Assembly (NCBI GenBank): GCA_017621635.1
Contig: JAGASU010000125.1
Coordinates: forward strand, 1 to 33,741
Source: Alphaproteobacteria bacterium
GTDB taxonomy: Bacteria > Pseudomonadota > Alphaproteobacteria > RF32 > CAG-239
Length of the DNA: 33,741 nucleotides
Direction: 5' to 3'
Part shown: one piece after another, positions 7,963-16,273 of the stretch
Numbering within the stretch: the stretch's first letter is position 1
Layout: each line of letters starts with the position of its first letter
The notes under the pieces: generated by a model
Seen by the model: only the letters and a program-made list of their open reading frames with translations
What the model was told of the DNA's origin: nothing
Database searches by the model: none
Made by a program: the position numbers and the translations under genes

Positions 7963-8900
7963 ATTTTGGTGCGTAACACGCCGCTTAAACTGTAAAACCG
8001 CTTTGCCGCTTTTTCTAAAAACGCAAAATCCGGCTTAACCATAAACAGCTTGGCTTGGATATAACGTTTGAAATCATCCGTCAAATACGGGTGTTTCATA
8101 TTCTTTTTAACATATTTCCAATTAGCTGAGAGCGCTTTTTCATAAATAGTCTTAAGTGTCTTATCATCCAAGCAATCGCAATAATCAAGCAACATGTTAT
8201 AATGCGCAAAAAAGCGGTCGTTATCAAGCTGCTTGGTATTTTTGCTTAAATTATTCGTTTCTTTCGGCACCAACACGACTTCTGAGAAAATCTTGATAAT
8301 CCCGTGTCCTATTCTTGCCGCGCGAAGGGGAATACTCTCATCTTGAATAAACACTCTCTCATCGGCTCCGCCGGATTTTTTCAATACTTCGCCTTTAATC
8401 AATTGCCCCATACGCGTAAAACGTCCGTGCAAAACGGCATCAAGCGCATCTTCTTTATAAACATAAGACGGCCCGCCGGGCATAGTCCAAGACACCAGCT
8501 CCATCGGCTCAAGTCCGGTCTTTTTGAATTGCCCGTAAACCATATCCGCCTTGTGAATATCGGCAAGCGCAATCATTTTATAAGTGGAATCAATCGGCAA
8601 AATATCATCTGAATCAAGCATTCTGACCCATTTGCCGCGGGAAAGCACTAACCCTTGGTTAATCGTAACCGAAATTCCTTCGTTAACTTCTTTGGCAACA
8701 ATGGTAACGTTTTTAATCCCTTTGGTCTTTTCTCGGATAATCTCGACCGAGCGGTCTTTGGACTTGTCATCAACAAAAATAAATTCCGGATTTTTAAGCC
8801 CCGTTTGGTTTAAGAGTGCCTCTAAAACGGCCGGCAGATAATATTCCTTATTATAAACCGTCATCACAAAGGAAACGTCAATCTCATTTTCCATAGTCAT
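7959..8900 (-). CDS. Glycosyltransferase family 2, 313 aa
   Basis: The GT-A fold is shown by VSFVMTVYNKEYYLPAVLEALLNQT at the start, FVDDKSKDRS around 42-52 and the metal-binding LDSDD at 95-99. A later QDESIPLRAAR segment may hold the catalytic acid. The first ATG is at 8900, but the ATG two codons later (8894) has AGAGA at better spacing and may be the true start. It is probably monocistronic on the minus strand, ending tail-to-tail with the GT9 gene. It likely builds part of the same surface glycan, but the sugar specificity is unknown. Confidence 0.88.
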   Translation of the reverse strand: MTMENEIDVSFVMTVYNKEYYLPAVLEALLNQTGLKNPEFIFVDDKSKDRSVEIIREKTKGIKNVTIVAKEVNEGISVTINQGLVLSRGKWVRMLDSDDILPIDSTYKMIALADIHKADMVYGQFKKTGLEPMELVSWTMPGGPSYVYKEDALDAVLHGRFTRMGQLIKGEVLKKSGGADERVFIQDESIPLRAARIGHGIIKIFSEVVLVPKETNNLSKNTKQLDNDRFFAHYNMLLDYCDCLDDKTLKTIYEKALSANWKYVKKNMKHPYLTDDFKRYIQAKLFMVKPDFAFLEKAAKRFYSLSGVLRTKI

Positions 8901-8963
8901 TCTCTAAATAAAGTTACATTAAAATAACCTTAAAAGAGCGACACGCAAAATGCAATCAAAAAA

Positions 8964-9707
8964 TCAAAATTTTACGCTATTGATTTCTTCACCGTTTTTA
9001 TATGTAACAATTTTGCGCAAATTTCCTTTTTTATCAAATTCTTTTGCTGTTCCGTTAAGTTTGTCGTTTTTGCGGTAAGCCAGCACTTTGGGCTTTTCGT
9101 TCTTATAATAAGAAAACGCCGCGCCCTCTCTCTTACCGTTAACATATTCTGTGTAAGAAAGCAGATGGTTGCCTTTTGAATAAAAGCGGGCAGGGCCGTG
9201 CAATTTGCCTTTTTTATAGGTAAGCGAGCTTTTAACCGCCCCGTTAGTAAAATATTCCTCAAACAAGCCGTTTTTCATCCCGTTTTTATAGCTTCCCTTA
9301 CTCATCAAATCCCCGTTCGGGTAATATTTAAGTTGAGCGGCTGTCAGCTTCCCTTTTTTATAATAAGACACCTCATAGGGCTTGCCGTTGTCATAAAAAG
9401 CCGTGGTTTTGCCATGTTCCAGCCCCTTTTTATAAGAAGCTTCTAAGACAACCTTACCGGAGTTGTTATACGCTTTATATAATCCGCTCAGTCTTCCGTT
9501 GACATAATGTGCTTCTTCTTTAAGCCGCATCGTCTTGTCATATTTCTGATAAATACCGGTAATCGGCTCATGCGCCGCGTCAACTCTTATCCCGTCTTCT
9601 TCAACCGAAGTCTTATCGTTATAAACCAAAGCAAGACTCCCGACCTGACAACAAGAAAGCCCCAAGCTCATCATCAAAAAATAAATCGTATAAACAAACT
9701 TCTTCAT
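8964..9707 (-). CDS. MORN-repeat lipoprotein, 247 aa
   Basis: The signal peptide ends in GLSC with Cys19 as the expected lipidated residue, so the protein should be anchored in a membrane on the periplasmic or outer face. From about residue 50 it consists of seven to eight MORN_2-type repeats of 22-23 residues, recognisable as G-x-Y/F-x-x-Y-x-x-x-G-x-x-x-x-x-x-x-Y-x-x-G (for example KNGLFEEYFTNGAVKSSLTY). Such repeats form beta-hairpin stacks, and related proteins are often named YwqK-like antitoxins without functional proof. AGGAT precedes the ATG. No partner toxin is visible. Confidence 0.85.
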   Translation of the reverse strand: MKKFVYTIYFLMMSLGLSCCQVGSLALVYNDKTSVEEDGIRVDAAHEPITGIYQKYDKTMRLKEEAHYVNGRLSGLYKAYNNSGKVVLEASYKKGLEHGKTTAFYDNGKPYEVSYYKKGKLTAAQLKYYPNGDLMSKGSYKNGMKNGLFEEYFTNGAVKSSLTYKKGKLHGPARFYSKGNHLLSYTEYVNGKREGAAFSYYKNEKPKVLAYRKNDKLNGTAKEFDKKGNLRKIVTYKNGEEINSVKF

Positions 9708-9751
9708 CTTAAATCCTAATCAACAATACCGCATTCATAAAACGCCCTTGT

Positions 9752-9780
9752 TTAATAATCCGTAAATAAAAGAAACTCAA
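9752..9780 (-). promoter_or_regulatory. Possible promoter of the MORN lipoprotein gene
   Basis: On the minus strand TTGAGT (9780-9775) is separated by 17 nt from TATTAA (9757-9752). Both are partial matches, in the divergent intergenic region, about 45 nt before the start codon. Confidence 0.4.
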
Positions 9781-9807
9781 GTGAAACAATTAAAAATATT
9801 AATTGAT

Positions 9808-9837
9808 TTGCCAAAATATCAATCCTCTTTTTAAGAT
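9808..9837 (+). promoter_or_regulatory. Possible promoter of the acyltransferase-glmS operon
   Basis: TTGCCA (9808-9813) and TAAGAT (9832-9837) are 18 nt apart, about 30 nt before the ATG. A moderate match only. Confidence 0.35.
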
Positions 9838-9866
9838 AAAACCATAAAAACAAACGGGACAAAGAG

Positions 9867-10391
9867 ATGAAAACAGGAAAAAATTTTACACTGGGACAAT
9901 ATGTCATCATCAAATCCGAAGACAGGCTTGAGGTTGGGGATAACGTGCGCATAGCAGATTTTTGCCGCATAACGTCCGCCTGCAAAATTGCCTCGGATTG
10001 TGAAATTGCCCCCGGCACCTATATCGCCGGCGGCGGTGACAAATACCATTTTGAAATGGGGCAGTATTCAAGCCTTGCCTCAGGAGTGAGAATTTGGCTT
10101 TCATCTAATGACTATGTCAACGAGCTTGTCACGCACAACGTCGCTTATGTTAAAGAAATCGAAGGTGATGTGATTATGGAAAAATACACCGCCGTTGGGT
10201 GCAATTCAGTCGTTATGCCGCAAAATCATATTCCCGAAGGAACGGTCATCGGCGCCTTAAGCTTTGTTCCGGCAAATTTCAAGTTTGAACCGTGGACGGT
10301 TTATGCCGGTCAGCCCATAAAAAAAATCAAACCCCGCAATCGGGAAAACATCTTAAAAACCCTGAAAAAAATACAAAAAGGAGAAAACTAA
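9867..10391 (+). CDS. Hexapeptide-repeat (left-handed beta-helix) acyltransferase, 174 aa
   Basis: Imperfect hexapeptide repeats (DNVRIADFCRITSACKIASDCEIAPG) and the family's late segment YTAVGCNSVVMPQNHIPEGTVIG ... YAGQPIKKI identify a WbbJ/maltose O-acetyltransferase-type enzyme. It would probably acetylate a sugar from acetyl-CoA. The usual catalytic His is not at the standard sugar-acetyltransferase position; THNVAY near 88-93 may contain it. AAAGAG precedes the ATG. The stop TAA shares its last base with the glmS ATG (TAATG), so the two are translationally coupled. Confidence 0.82.
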   Translation: MKTGKNFTLGQYVIIKSEDRLEVGDNVRIADFCRITSACKIASDCEIAPGTYIAGGGDKYHFEMGQYSSLASGVRIWLSSNDYVNELVTHNVAYVKEIEGDVIMEKYTAVGCNSVVMPQNHIPEGTVIGALSFVPANFKFEPWTVYAGQPIKKIKPRNRENILKTLKKIQKGEN

Positions 10392-12232
10392 TGTGTGGAA
10401 TAGTCGGTTACATCGGCACAGGCGCTGTGCAAAATATCTTATTAAACGGCCTAAAAAATCTTGAATACCGCGGTTACGATTCGGCAGGGCTGGCACTTAA
10501 TGACAACGCCGGTATAAAAGTCTACAAAGCCTCCGGCAAATTAAACAATCTTGTCGACTTGTTATCTCACAAAAACAACACCGCAAATACGTTCAAGGGA
10601 ATCGGCCATATCCGTTGGGCGACACACGGCAAACCGACAGTCGAAAACGCCCATCCGCACCTCTCCAATGATGAAAAAATCGTTTTGGTACACAACGGTA
10701 TAATTGAAAATTATCAAGAACTTAAAGATAAATTACAAGCCAAAGGTTATACTTTTCATTCCAAAACCGATACAGAAACCGCTGTATTGCTGATTGAAGA
10801 CGAATATAAGCAAACCAAAAATCTCGAACAAGCCGTCATCAATGCCGTCAAACAGCTCAAAGGCGCGTTTGCTTTTTGTATTATGCATCAGGACGAACCC
10901 GATAAAATCATTGCCGTCAGAAACCACGCACCGCTGATTTTAGGGCAGGGGCATAGCGGCAATTTTATCGCGAGCGACATCCCCGCGCTTATAGGTCAGG
11001 CCTCGCAAAGTATTTATCTGGATGACAGGGAACTTGCCATCGTCACTCAAAACAATATCACAATCAAAACCTTTGAAGGTGCCGTAAAAATCAAGCCGAT
11101 GACTTTAATTGATATGAAAGCCGAGAGTATCAGCCGTCGTGGCTATCCGCATTTTATGTTAAAAGAAATTATGGAACAGCCTGATATTATGCGAAATCTC
11201 TTATCTTCATCATTAAGCGCCAAAGACGCACCGATAACGTTTTCGGGCTTAGACGCTGACAAGCTTTTTAGCCACGTCACCAAGCTTGAAATCATCGCCT
11301 GCGGTACCTCCTTAAACGCGGCGCGTGTAGCCAAAGCCTTGTTTGAGCGTTTGTGCCGCCTTCCGGTAGAAGTAACCGCCGCTAGCGAATATATCTATAA
11401 AACCAATCTAACCGATGAAAATACCCTTTGTATCGGTATATCGCAATCAGGCGAAACCGCCGACACCATAACCGCCGTCCGTCAGGCCAAAGAAGCCGGC
11501 GCCAAAGTCTTGGTGTTAACCAACCGTGCCAATTCAAGCATAATCCGCTATGCGGACGCCTCTTTGCCCTTGATGGCCGGAATAGAAATCAGCGTTGCTG
11601 CCACCAAATCTTATACGGCACAATTAATGGTTTTATACTTACTTGCGGTTATGTTGGCTGAAAAATCAAATAAAATAACTCCGGCTTATGCCGAAACGAT
11701 TAAAAATACGCTCTTAACGCTTCCGGCCTTAACCGAGCAGGTCTTGGATTTAAGCGAACAGGCCAAAGCCTTAGCCGCCAAATATAAAAACGCTACGGAT
11801 TTTATTTATATGGCCCGCGGTATAAACCTTGCAACCGCTGCCGAAGGCGCTCTGAAATTAAAAGAAATCAGCTACATTAATGCAGTTGACTATGCCGCAG
11901 GCGAATTAAAACACGGTCCTATCGCTTTATTAGATGAAAATATGCCGGTTTTAGCCGTTTTACCTAAAGACAGCGTCGTCTTTTCCAAAGTTCTCTCCAA
12001 TTGCGAGGAAGCTAAAGCCCGCCGCGCCCCGCTGATTGCTTTAACCACCGAAAGCGCCGTCTTGCCTGAAAACATCTTTGATGATATTATCAGACTGCCT
12101 GACGCTCCCGAACTTGTAACCCCTATGTTATGCGCTCCGTTCCTGCAGTTGTTTGCATACGAAACCGCCTGCGCGTTAGGTCGTGAGGTAGACCAGCCGC
12201 GCAACCTTGCTAAATCCGTCACGGTGGAATAA
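10391..12232 (+). CDS. glmS: Glutamine-fructose-6-phosphate aminotransferase
   Basis: GlmS makes glucosamine 6-phosphate from fructose 6-phosphate and glutamine, the entry to UDP-GlcNAc for peptidoglycan and lipid A. The 613-aa protein starts MCGIVGYIG, leaving Cys as the N-terminal nucleophile after Met removal, and has the glutaminase motifs YRGYDSAG and HIRWATHG. Two SIS domains follow, with CGTSLNAARVAK, ISQSGETADT and AAEGALKLKEISY, and the C-terminus is the conserved NLAKSVTVE. The ATG at 10391 is certain because Cys must follow it; a longer frame upstream overlaps the acyltransferase gene. AAGGAGAA precedes the start. No glmS ribozyme is present upstream. Confidence 0.98.
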   Translation: MCGIVGYIGTGAVQNILLNGLKNLEYRGYDSAGLALNDNAGIKVYKASGKLNNLVDLLSHKNNTANTFKGIGHIRWATHGKPTVENAHPHLSNDEKIVLVHNGIIENYQELKDKLQAKGYTFHSKTDTETAVLLIEDEYKQTKNLEQAVINAVKQLKGAFAFCIMHQDEPDKIIAVRNHAPLILGQGHSGNFIASDIPALIGQASQSIYLDDRELAIVTQNNITIKTFEGAVKIKPMTLIDMKAESISRRGYPHFMLKEIMEQPDIMRNLLSSSLSAKDAPITFSGLDADKLFSHVTKLEIIACGTSLNAARVAKALFERLCRLPVEVTAASEYIYKTNLTDENTLCIGISQSGETADTITAVRQAKEAGAKVLVLTNRANSSIIRYADASLPLMAGIEISVAATKSYTAQLMVLYLLAVMLAEKSNKITPAYAETIKNTLLTLPALTEQVLDLSEQAKALAAKYKNATDFIYMARGINLATAAEGALKLKEISYINAVDYAAGELKHGPIALLDENMPVLAVLPKDSVVFSKVLSNCEEAKARRAPLIALTTESAVLPENIFDDIIRLPDAPELVTPMLCAPFLQLFAYETACALGREVDQPRNLAKSVTVE

Positions 12233-12284
12233 AAAACTGAGTTAAAAGCATTTTTAAAGGTTGTTAAAGGCTCAAAATAAAAAC

Positions 12285-12313
12285 TTGAAATTAACTTTCA
12301 AGCAGGCTATATC
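12285..12313 (+). promoter_or_regulatory. Sigma-70 promoter before the GT2-RgpF pair
   Basis: TTGAAA (12285-12290) and TATATC (12308-12313) with the ideal 17-nt spacer, about 34 nt before the ATG. The same -10 hexamer occurs before the initiator tRNA and the 15357 lipoprotein. Confidence 0.7.
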
Positions 12314-12346
12314 ATCTATAACCTATTTAAAACAAAAGGGATAGAG

Positions 12347-13372
12347 ATGAAAACGACGCCAAAAGTTTCAGTTTTAATGCCAATCTATAAAACCCGTCCG
12401 GAACACTTAAAAGCCGCACTGGAAAGTATTTTAAGCCAAACATTTAAAGACTTTGAATTTGTCATCTTAAATGACAGTCCCGAAGAGACGACGTTAAAAG
12501 ACATCGTTCTTGCTTATGAAGACCCTCGTATCCGTTATGTCGAAAATAAACAAAATCTTGGTGTCGCTGCCAGTTATAATCGTTTGATAGAGCTGGCCCA
12601 AGCTCCGCTTTTGGCTATGATGAACCATGACGACATAGCTTTTCCCCATCGGCTTGAAAAACAGGTTGCGTTTTTATCATCTCATCAAGAAACAGGGCTT
12701 CTCGGTACCGGATATAAAAAGTTTGGTGAACTTAACCGCTTTAAAAATGTCTTAAATCCGCAAAATGACAAAACGATTCGCTCAAGCCTGCTGTTTAAGT
12801 CATCTATTCATCACCCGACGATTATGTTTAGAAAAAACATCGTCACCGCGCATAATATCCGCTATAATGAAAACTATGTCAGCCTAAACGATCGTGATTT
12901 TTACTATGAGATGAGCAAACATACCAAACTGGCTAACCTAAACGAGGTTTTATACAAATATCGTTTTCATAAAGATATGGTCTCAAAACGTCACCGAGCC
13001 AAGATTTTTAATGAGCAATGCCTGTTTCATGACAAATATTTTAAAGATAACGGGATAGAATTAACCATTGATGAAAAATTTGTTTTTGATAATTACGCAG
13101 CTCTTGGTCGCTGTAAAATCAAATATCCCGAGATGTTAAAAGCCGTGGCTTCGGTTTTGGAAAAAATCGCCAAGGCAAACCAAACCGGCGGTTTTATGCC
13201 CGAGCCGGAGTTTTCGGCTCTTTGCGCACGCTATCTCTTAAAGCGTTGTTTAAATGCGGCTGTCTTTGGCAAAATAAATTCTACCGCACTTTTAGCGCAA
13301 ACTCAAATGCCCGTCACCCCGAACCATTTGCTTAATTTCTTAAATTTTGCCTACGCCCGCAAAGGACTGTGA
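12347..13372 (+). CDS. Glycosyltransferase family 2, 341 aa
   Basis: The N-terminal GT-A domain shows VSVLMPIYKTRPEHLKAALESILSQT, a LNDSPEE segment, NLGVAASYNRLIELA and a metal-binding NHDD at 93-96. HHPTIMFRK and NDRDFYYEMSKHTKLANLNEVLYKYRFH later in the protein are usual for EpsE/WcaA-like enzymes. The C-terminal 100 residues are less conserved. AAGGGATAGAG precedes the ATG. The stop TGA overlaps the next ATG (TGATG). It is probably involved in surface polysaccharide assembly; the donor is unknown. Confidence 0.9.
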   Translation: MKTTPKVSVLMPIYKTRPEHLKAALESILSQTFKDFEFVILNDSPEETTLKDIVLAYEDPRIRYVENKQNLGVAASYNRLIELAQAPLLAMMNHDDIAFPHRLEKQVAFLSSHQETGLLGTGYKKFGELNRFKNVLNPQNDKTIRSSLLFKSSIHHPTIMFRKNIVTAHNIRYNENYVSLNDRDFYYEMSKHTKLANLNEVLYKYRFHKDMVSKRHRAKIFNEQCLFHDKYFKDNGIELTIDEKFVFDNYAALGRCKIKYPEMLKAVASVLEKIAKANQTGGFMPEPEFSALCARYLLKRCLNAAVFGKINSTALLAQTQMPVTPNHLLNFLNFAYARKGL

Positions 13373-14232
13373 TGAAAAAACTTGCCGTCTGTCTCCACCT
13401 CTACGACTTAAGCCAAACCGAAGATTTTCTTGAAAAAATTAATCACATCAAAGAGGCTGATATTCCTTTTGATTTATTTATTTCGGTCTCAAATGCCGCC
13501 GCTTTTCAAAAAAAGCAAATATCGGTTGTTTCAAAAATAACTCAGCTTTACCCTGATGCGGTTATCATTCCAACCCCGAACGCCGGCTATGACATCGGCC
13601 CGTTTATAGAAATTCTGCACCATATAGACTTAAACCAATACAGCTACATTTTAAAGCTACATACCAAGCGCCGTGAAAAAATAAGTTATGCCAAACTTAA
13701 CCGAAAACGCTATGATACCGCTCTATGGCGTAAAATTTTGTTAAATGAGTTAATCGGCTCCAAAGAAATAGTTTTAAGCAATATAGAAGAGTTAAATAAA
13801 AACGATACTATCGGGATGATAGGCCCGACACCGCTGATTGTTGAAGAAAAAAACGAATTAACAGAGTTTGCCCAATGCGCTGCTTCGTTAGGCTTAAGCT
13901 TAACAGAACCGCTAACCTTCGTTGCCGGCACAATGTTTTTCATAAAATCAAGCCTTTTAAAGCCGTTTTTAAACTATCAGATATCAGATTTTGCTCCAAC
14001 AGAGGCCGCTATTCATGATAAGACACTGGCACACACAATGGAGCGGATGTTCGGCCTTGCCGTCACCGCTCAAAAACATCAAATAAAAGGGGTAAGCTAT
14101 CATAACTATCAATTAGAGAGCCTGAGAGCTTCCATAAGGCGTTTCTTTATTCAAAAAAGACATACCTCCAAAGGTAAACTAATAATAAAAGTCTTTATGA
14201 TCCCCGTTTATATCAAAAAAGCCTCAAAATAG
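13372..14232 (+). CDS. Rhamnan synthesis protein F (RgpF)-like glycosyltransferase, 286 aa
   Basis: The segments PNAGYDIGPFIEIL (from about residue 69), YILKLHTKRR and FVAGTMFFIKSSLL are characteristic of the RgpF family, which acts in rhamnose-containing cell-wall polysaccharide synthesis in streptococci and is common in O-antigen clusters. I chose the ATG at 13372, which overlaps the preceding stop as TGATG, rather than the GTG one codon earlier. Family membership is well supported. Whether rhamnose is the substrate here cannot be said, since no rhamnose pathway gene is in the window. Confidence 0.82.
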   Translation: MKKLAVCLHLYDLSQTEDFLEKINHIKEADIPFDLFISVSNAAAFQKKQISVVSKITQLYPDAVIIPTPNAGYDIGPFIEILHHIDLNQYSYILKLHTKRREKISYAKLNRKRYDTALWRKILLNELIGSKEIVLSNIEELNKNDTIGMIGPTPLIVEEKNELTEFAQCAASLGLSLTEPLTFVAGTMFFIKSSLLKPFLNYQISDFAPTEAAIHDKTLAHTMERMFGLAVTAQKHQIKGVSYHNYQLESLRASIRRFFIQKRHTSKGKLIIKVFMIPVYIKKASK

Positions 14233-14267
14233 GGCAGGGAACATTTCTCTTAAAATCAGTTCCGCTC

Positions 14268-14395
14268 GTCATTACGACCCCCGCGACGTAGGAGTACAAA
14301 GGCGGTATTAGCATTGCAAGGAAGAACGACAGCCCTCTCCCTGCGTCATTGCGAGGTCGGCGCGCAGCCGCAACCTACCGAAGCAATCCATAACT
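14268..14395. repeat. Dispersed palindromic repeat, copy B
   Basis: The second copy of the element at 2129-2332, shorter by about 76 nt. The conserved blocks are CGTCATTACG, GCCCTCTCC, GTCATTGCGAG and CGAAGCAATCCATAACT. The internal hairpin here is CGGC-GCGCA-GCCG, different in sequence from copy A but in the same place. It lies between the RgpF-like gene and the SDR-like gene, in a 276-bp gap that holds nothing else apart from a TTGACA at 14450 without a convincing -10. Confidence 0.75.
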
Positions 14396-14508
14396 AGTGA
14401 CGCTAGTCACGCAATTTTTTCAAAATCAGCCCACAAATAAAGATATTCCTTGACAACATCAAACAAACACGCCACCATATTCTTATAAAAAAACAATGGA
14501 GAAGGCAG

Positions 14509-15171
14509 ATGGCAACACAAAAAGTAACGATTCTTACCGGCATATCGCAGAAATCAGGCAATGAAATATTAAAAAAATTAGTCAAATCAAACCGTAAAGT
14601 CATCGTTTTAGGCGATATTGCCGAAAACTTTTCATTTGCAGACAAAGAAACAAACGCCTTCAAAGTCACAACCGAACTTCCGGTAACTGCCGCCACGTTT
14701 CAAGACAACGATGTGCAGTTCTCCTTTGGCGATATGAGCGATATTTCTTTTTTGGCAGCCGTCTTCACTCAGGCGCGTAAAAACGGCTTGGAAATAGAAC
14801 TGGTCTGCCATATCTCGGACATAACAGCCGAGTCGTTCGCACACTTTTCTTTCGGCGATACCATTAATCTGTTAGAAATCGTTAAAGCCTACTGGCAATC
14901 AAACCAAGACACATTTAAATGCTTCTTTTATGCCGCCAGTGCGGAAAATTCCGCCGCGCCGAAAATCGAAAAACTCTTAAATTCCGCTATCAAAAAAGAG
15001 CATTTTCCTGCCAAAATTTATATTAAAAGAAAGCCACTCAAAGCCGCTTCCGCGCTCTATCGTCTGTTTTCGCCTTTAACATTGCCCAAAGTGGCAGACA
15101 CGCAACCCGATACCACCTTAACTCTCTCCCAAGCATTTGGCAACCTTCTTGCCGAAATTGATGAAAACTGA
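14509..15171 (+). CDS. Degenerate SDR / sugar-epimerase-like Rossmann protein, 220 aa
   Basis: The layout matches extended SDR enzymes such as GalE. VTILTGISQKSG is at the place of the TGxxGxxG dinucleotide loop. SFGDMSDISFLAAVFTQARKNGLE resembles the GDxxD segment, CHISDITAESF the HxAA segment, and NLLEIVKAYWQSNQDTFKCFFYAASAEN the strand carrying the catalytic Ser. The YxxxK catalytic pair is missing and the protein is about 100 residues shorter than GalE, so enzymatic activity is doubtful. GGAGAAGG precedes the ATG. It may bind a nucleotide or simply be a remnant. The SDR assignment is by pattern only. Confidence 0.55.
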   Translation: MATQKVTILTGISQKSGNEILKKLVKSNRKVIVLGDIAENFSFADKETNAFKVTTELPVTAATFQDNDVQFSFGDMSDISFLAAVFTQARKNGLEIELVCHISDITAESFAHFSFGDTINLLEIVKAYWQSNQDTFKCFFYAASAENSAAPKIEKLLNSAIKKEHFPAKIYIKRKPLKAASALYRLFSPLTLPKVADTQPDTTLTLSQAFGNLLAEIDEN

Positions 15172-15285
15172 TTTTTCTGCTCTTAAATTTGACAAAATAT
15201 ATTTACTCCGGCTTGTTTTGTTTTATTAGATACAACAAGTTACTCCACATAATCTTATACTGTTTTCTGTAATGACAAAAAAATA

Positions 15286-15314
15286 TTGACAAATATCTTT
15301 CACTGTGCTATATC
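15286..15314 (+). promoter_or_regulatory. Strong sigma-70 promoter before the 244-aa lipoprotein gene
   Basis: Perfect TTGACA (15286-15291), 17-nt spacer, TATATC (15309-15314). The predicted leader of about 35 nt lacks a Shine-Dalgarno sequence and is an A/T-only stretch before the ATG. Confidence 0.8.
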
Positions 15315-15356
15315 TATCCATAGTCAAAATATTATTAACCAAATTATTTAAAAAAA

Positions 15357-16091
15357 ATGAAAAAATTTCTTTTCGTTGCAGCGTTCGCGATAGCAATGGC
15401 TGCAGTAGTAACATCGTGTGGTAACAAGAAAGCAGAAGAGCCTAAAGGTCCGGTCGGCGAAAAAATGGGCGAGATGACAATTGTCAAGAAGGACAACGGT
15501 CGTTTCACCATCTATGACAAAGACAACTATGATCTCAACACAGACTACATCAAAGTTGTGGATCAGGGAAAGTTTGTCGCCGCCTATGACAGTTCCGTCA
15601 TCGTCTTGATGAGCTATCATAGTGGCGATTTTTGTCATTGTGATTCCTTCGCCGTTAAGCCGCTCTATCCTGTCAAAGCCGGTGAGAAGTCATCAAAGCA
15701 GTTTATCCTCGCCTCGGTAATGGGAGGCTCTGTTGCTTTTGATATTGACACCAGAACCTCGGTTTGTCAGATTGACGGCAAAAAGCAGGAAGTATATCCT
15801 CTGGCAAACGGCGCCGTGATTTACAAAATGCAAAATGGTTACGGTATCGCCGAGCAGGGTAAGTCTGAAGCCTTTATGGGTGCTGAATGCACGGACATCG
15901 TGGTTGTCAATGCTTCAGGGACGGTATATTACCTGATTAAAACCCCTGATTGGGCAGGTTATCTTGATACCACCGGCAAGGACGTCAAACCTTTAACTCC
16001 GGCCCAGTTCAACGCCGCTAAAAAAGCAGGTACCGAACTCTGGTCTGAGGCAAACGGCAAAGTATCCGCCCGCACTGTTACAAAAATCTGA
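15357..16091 (+). CDS. Lipoprotein with WG-like repeats, 244 aa
   Basis: The signal peptide runs MKKFLFVAAFAIAMAAVV to TSC with Cys21 as the lipidated residue. The following GNKKAEEPKGP linker is charged and flexible. Two or three stretches resemble WG-type beta repeats (NGYGIAEQGKSEAF; WAGYLDTTGKDVKPLTP). It has its own strong promoter and a very strong terminator, and codon choice leans to AAC, GAC, TAC, ATC and AAG more than its neighbours do. Both point to a highly expressed, independently regulated gene. No Shine-Dalgarno sequence precedes the ATG. The look is reminiscent of Bacteroidota lipoproteins, but the promoter is of the ordinary sigma-70 type. Function unknown. Confidence 0.85.
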   Translation: MKKFLFVAAFAIAMAAVVTSCGNKKAEEPKGPVGEKMGEMTIVKKDNGRFTIYDKDNYDLNTDYIKVVDQGKFVAAYDSSVIVLMSYHSGDFCHCDSFAVKPLYPVKAGEKSSKQFILASVMGGSVAFDIDTRTSVCQIDGKKQEVYPLANGAVIYKMQNGYGIAEQGKSEAFMGAECTDIVVVNASGTVYYLIKTPDWAGYLDTTGKDVKPLTPAQFNAAKKAGTELWSEANGKVSARTVTKI

Positions 16092-16094
16092 CTT

Positions 16095-16133
16095 AAGCTC
16101 TCTCGTTAATCAAACGAGAGAGCTTTTTTTTTT
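16095..16133 (+). terminator. Strong Rho-independent terminator
   Basis: A perfect 13-bp stem (16095-16107 with 16113-16125), 5-nt loop, and a T tract reaching 16133, starting 4 nt after the lipoprotein stop codon. Confidence 0.95.
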
Positions 16134-16208
16134 ATAAGATTCAATTAAAGAAGGTAAGCCATAACTTCTGCACTGCAAGCCTTTTTAGAAACCACATAAA
16201 AATTTAAC

Positions 16209-16236
16209 TTGACAAAACAAACGGTTCTTTTATCAT
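16209..16236 (+). promoter_or_regulatory. Sigma-70 promoter before the 139-aa gene
   Basis: Perfect TTGACA (16209-16214), 16-nt spacer, TATCAT (16231-16236, five of six matches). The leader to the ATG is about 30 nt, nearly all A/T, with no Shine-Dalgarno sequence, as in the preceding gene. Confidence 0.65.
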
Positions 16237-16273
16237 ACTCTCGTAAAACAATTATTAATTAAAATTAAATATT

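Noticed and set aside
8964-9707. MORN lipoprotein as antitoxin of a toxin-antitoxin pair
   Set aside because: The YwqK-like name is only an annotation habit; no toxin gene lies beside it, and the lipoprotein signal argues against a cytosolic antitoxin.
10292-10390. N-terminal extension of glmS
   Set aside because: GlmS needs Cys right after the initiator Met; the extension overlaps the acyltransferase frame.
10300-10391. Possible glmS ribozyme upstream of glmS
   Set aside because: The region is coding for the acyltransferase and overlaps the glmS start; none of the ribozyme core is visible.
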